A stretch of 6,085 bases of DNA, from NCBI GenBank assembly GCA_964247675.1, contig CAXTVW010000189.1, positions 1 to 6,085 of the forward strand, written 5' to 3'. Positions within the stretch are counted from its first letter, which is position 1. Each line of letters opens with the position of its first letter. Source of the DNA: BOG-908 sp964247675. GTDB taxonomy: Bacteria > Pseudomonadota > Alphaproteobacteria > Acetobacterales > Acetobacteraceae. The notes under the pieces are model-generated. The model did not search any database. It was not told the origin of the DNA and was given only the letters and a program-made list of their open reading frames with translations. Positions 5,564-6,085 of this stretch are shown here, piece after piece. The translations under genes were made by a program, and so were the position numbers.

Positions 5564-6019
5564 CTATCTCGGGTCTTCGAGCGATCCTAGAAAGGCCTGG
5601 AAGTCCTTTGCCTCGCGGAAATCGCGATAGACGCTGGCGAAACGCACATAGGCGACCTCGTCGATGGCCTTCAGCGTGTCCATCACCAGCTCGCCGATCT
5701 GCTTGCTGGGGATGTCGGTATCGCCCGAGGCTTCGAGCTGGCGGACGATCGAGCTGATGACGCGCTCGATCCGCTCCTCTCCCACCGGGCGCTTGCGCAG
5801 CGCGATGCTGATGGAGCGGTTGAGCTTCTCGCGGTCGAAGGGCACCCGGCGGCCGTCCGTCTTCGTCACGAACAGGTCCCGCAGCTGCACGCGCTCCACG
5901 GTGGTGAAGCGCTGGCCGCAATTGGCGCAGAAACGCCGGCGGCGTATGGCGCCGCCGTCCTCTGCCGGGCGGCTGTCTTTCACTTGCGTGTCGTCGTGGC
6001 CGCAGAAAGGGCATCGCAT
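5564..6019 (-). CDS. nrdR: Transcriptional repressor NrdR
   Basis: This 151-residue protein has the full length and architecture of NrdR, the cytoplasmic repressor that senses ATP/dATP and binds NrdR boxes in ribonucleotide reductase promoters. A zinc ribbon is visible at the N-terminus, with CPFC (C3, C6) and CANC (C31, C34). An ATP-cone domain follows from about residue 47 (RDLFVTKTDG) to about 139 (YRDF near 131). The start at 6019 gives MRCPFCG, the invariant family beginning, so it is secure. There is no Shine-Dalgarno sequence at normal distance: the 15 nt before ATG are pyrimidine-rich and come from the edge of the repeat at 6021-6085. The nearest GAAGG lies 15 nt upstream, inside that repeat. 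The gene ends TAG, 7 nt before ribD, so the two are probably co-transcribed. An nrdR-rib arrangement is common in proteobacteria. No NrdR box is seen in the window, so its targets lie elsewhere. Confidence 0.97.
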   Translation of the reverse strand: MRCPFCGHDDTQVKDSRPAEDGGAIRRRRFCANCGQRFTTVERVQLRDLFVTKTDGRRVPFDREKLNRSISIALRKRPVGEERIERVISSIVRQLEASGDTDIPSKQIGELVMDTLKAIDEVAYVRFASVYRDFREAKDFQAFLGSLEDPR

Positions 6020-6020
6020 A

Positions 6021-6085
6021 GGAAGTAAGAAAGGCCTTCTTTTTTGAAAAAAAGAAGCAAAAAACTTTTGCTCCCTGTCGGCGAA
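6021..6085. repeat. AT-rich palindromic repeat, right-edge half element upstream of nrdR
   Basis: This is one unit of the repeat family. A purine lead of NAAG steps (GGAAGTAAGAAAGG) is followed by a hairpin at 6036-6057, with arms CTTCTTTTTT and AAAAAAGAAG around GA. Then come CAAAAAACTTTTGCTCC and the central CTGTCG (6075-6080). The window ends there, so the expected inverted partner should lie just beyond. The element occupies the nrdR leader up to the base next to its start codon. Confidence 0.85.

Noticed and set aside
4561..5757. A long plus-strand open frame opposite ribD.
   Set aside because: It is antisense to a fully conserved RibD with intact catalytic motifs in both domains. Long antisense frames are expected in GC-rich coding DNA.
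1..6085. A CRISPR array, because a short palindromic repeat recurs.
   Set aside because: The units are dispersed between genes in both orientations, with no regular array of direct repeats and spacers and no cas genes.

Overview
The window is a GC-rich chromosomal stretch from a proteobacterium, most likely an alphaproteobacterium of the Rhodospirillales/Acetobacteraceae type. That placement rests on the style of the RibD and NusB proteins, the GC-rich codon use and the gene order. It is inference, because similar rib-nusB-thiL orders also occur in gammaproteobacteria. Every confident gene is on the minus strand, so transcription runs from the right edge to the left: nrdR, ribD, ribE, ribBA (RibBX type), ribH, nusB, thiL.

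Right to left: nrdR (5564-6019) encodes the zinc-ribbon/ATP-cone repressor of ribonucleotide reductase genes. After a 7-nt gap comes ribD (4420-5556), the bifunctional deaminase/reductase. A repeat element (about 4284-4419) separates it from ribE (3665-4270), riboflavin synthase. A second element (about 3527-3664) separates ribE from the GTG-started ribBA (2378-3508). ribBA, ribH (1899-2381) and nusB (1408-1899) are tightly coupled by ATGA and TGATG overlaps. A third element (about 1229-1407) precedes thiL (292-1227). Positions 1-291 hold a half element and no confident gene. Another half element lies at the right edge, upstream of nrdR.

Together the genes cover riboflavin synthesis after GTP cyclohydrolase II (RibD, RibE, the DHBP synthase half of RibBA, RibH), the final phosphorylation to thiamine diphosphate (ThiL), an rRNA antitermination factor (NusB) and a dNTP-responsive regulator (NrdR). 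The GTP cyclohydrolase II half of RibBA has lost its zinc and catalytic motifs, so that first step must be supplied elsewhere. No FMN or TPP riboswitch is visible.

The most unusual content is a family of AT-rich palindromic repeats. Eight hairpin units, each with perfect 10-bp arms, occur in 6 kb. Six of them form three converging pairs, and two lie alone at the window edges. They occupy every junction where genes are not overlapping or nearly touching, and they abut or supply stop and start codons. Two of the pairs have exactly the same 111-bp core length and a CTGTCG-N20-CGACAG centre. The paired bases of the arms change together between copies.
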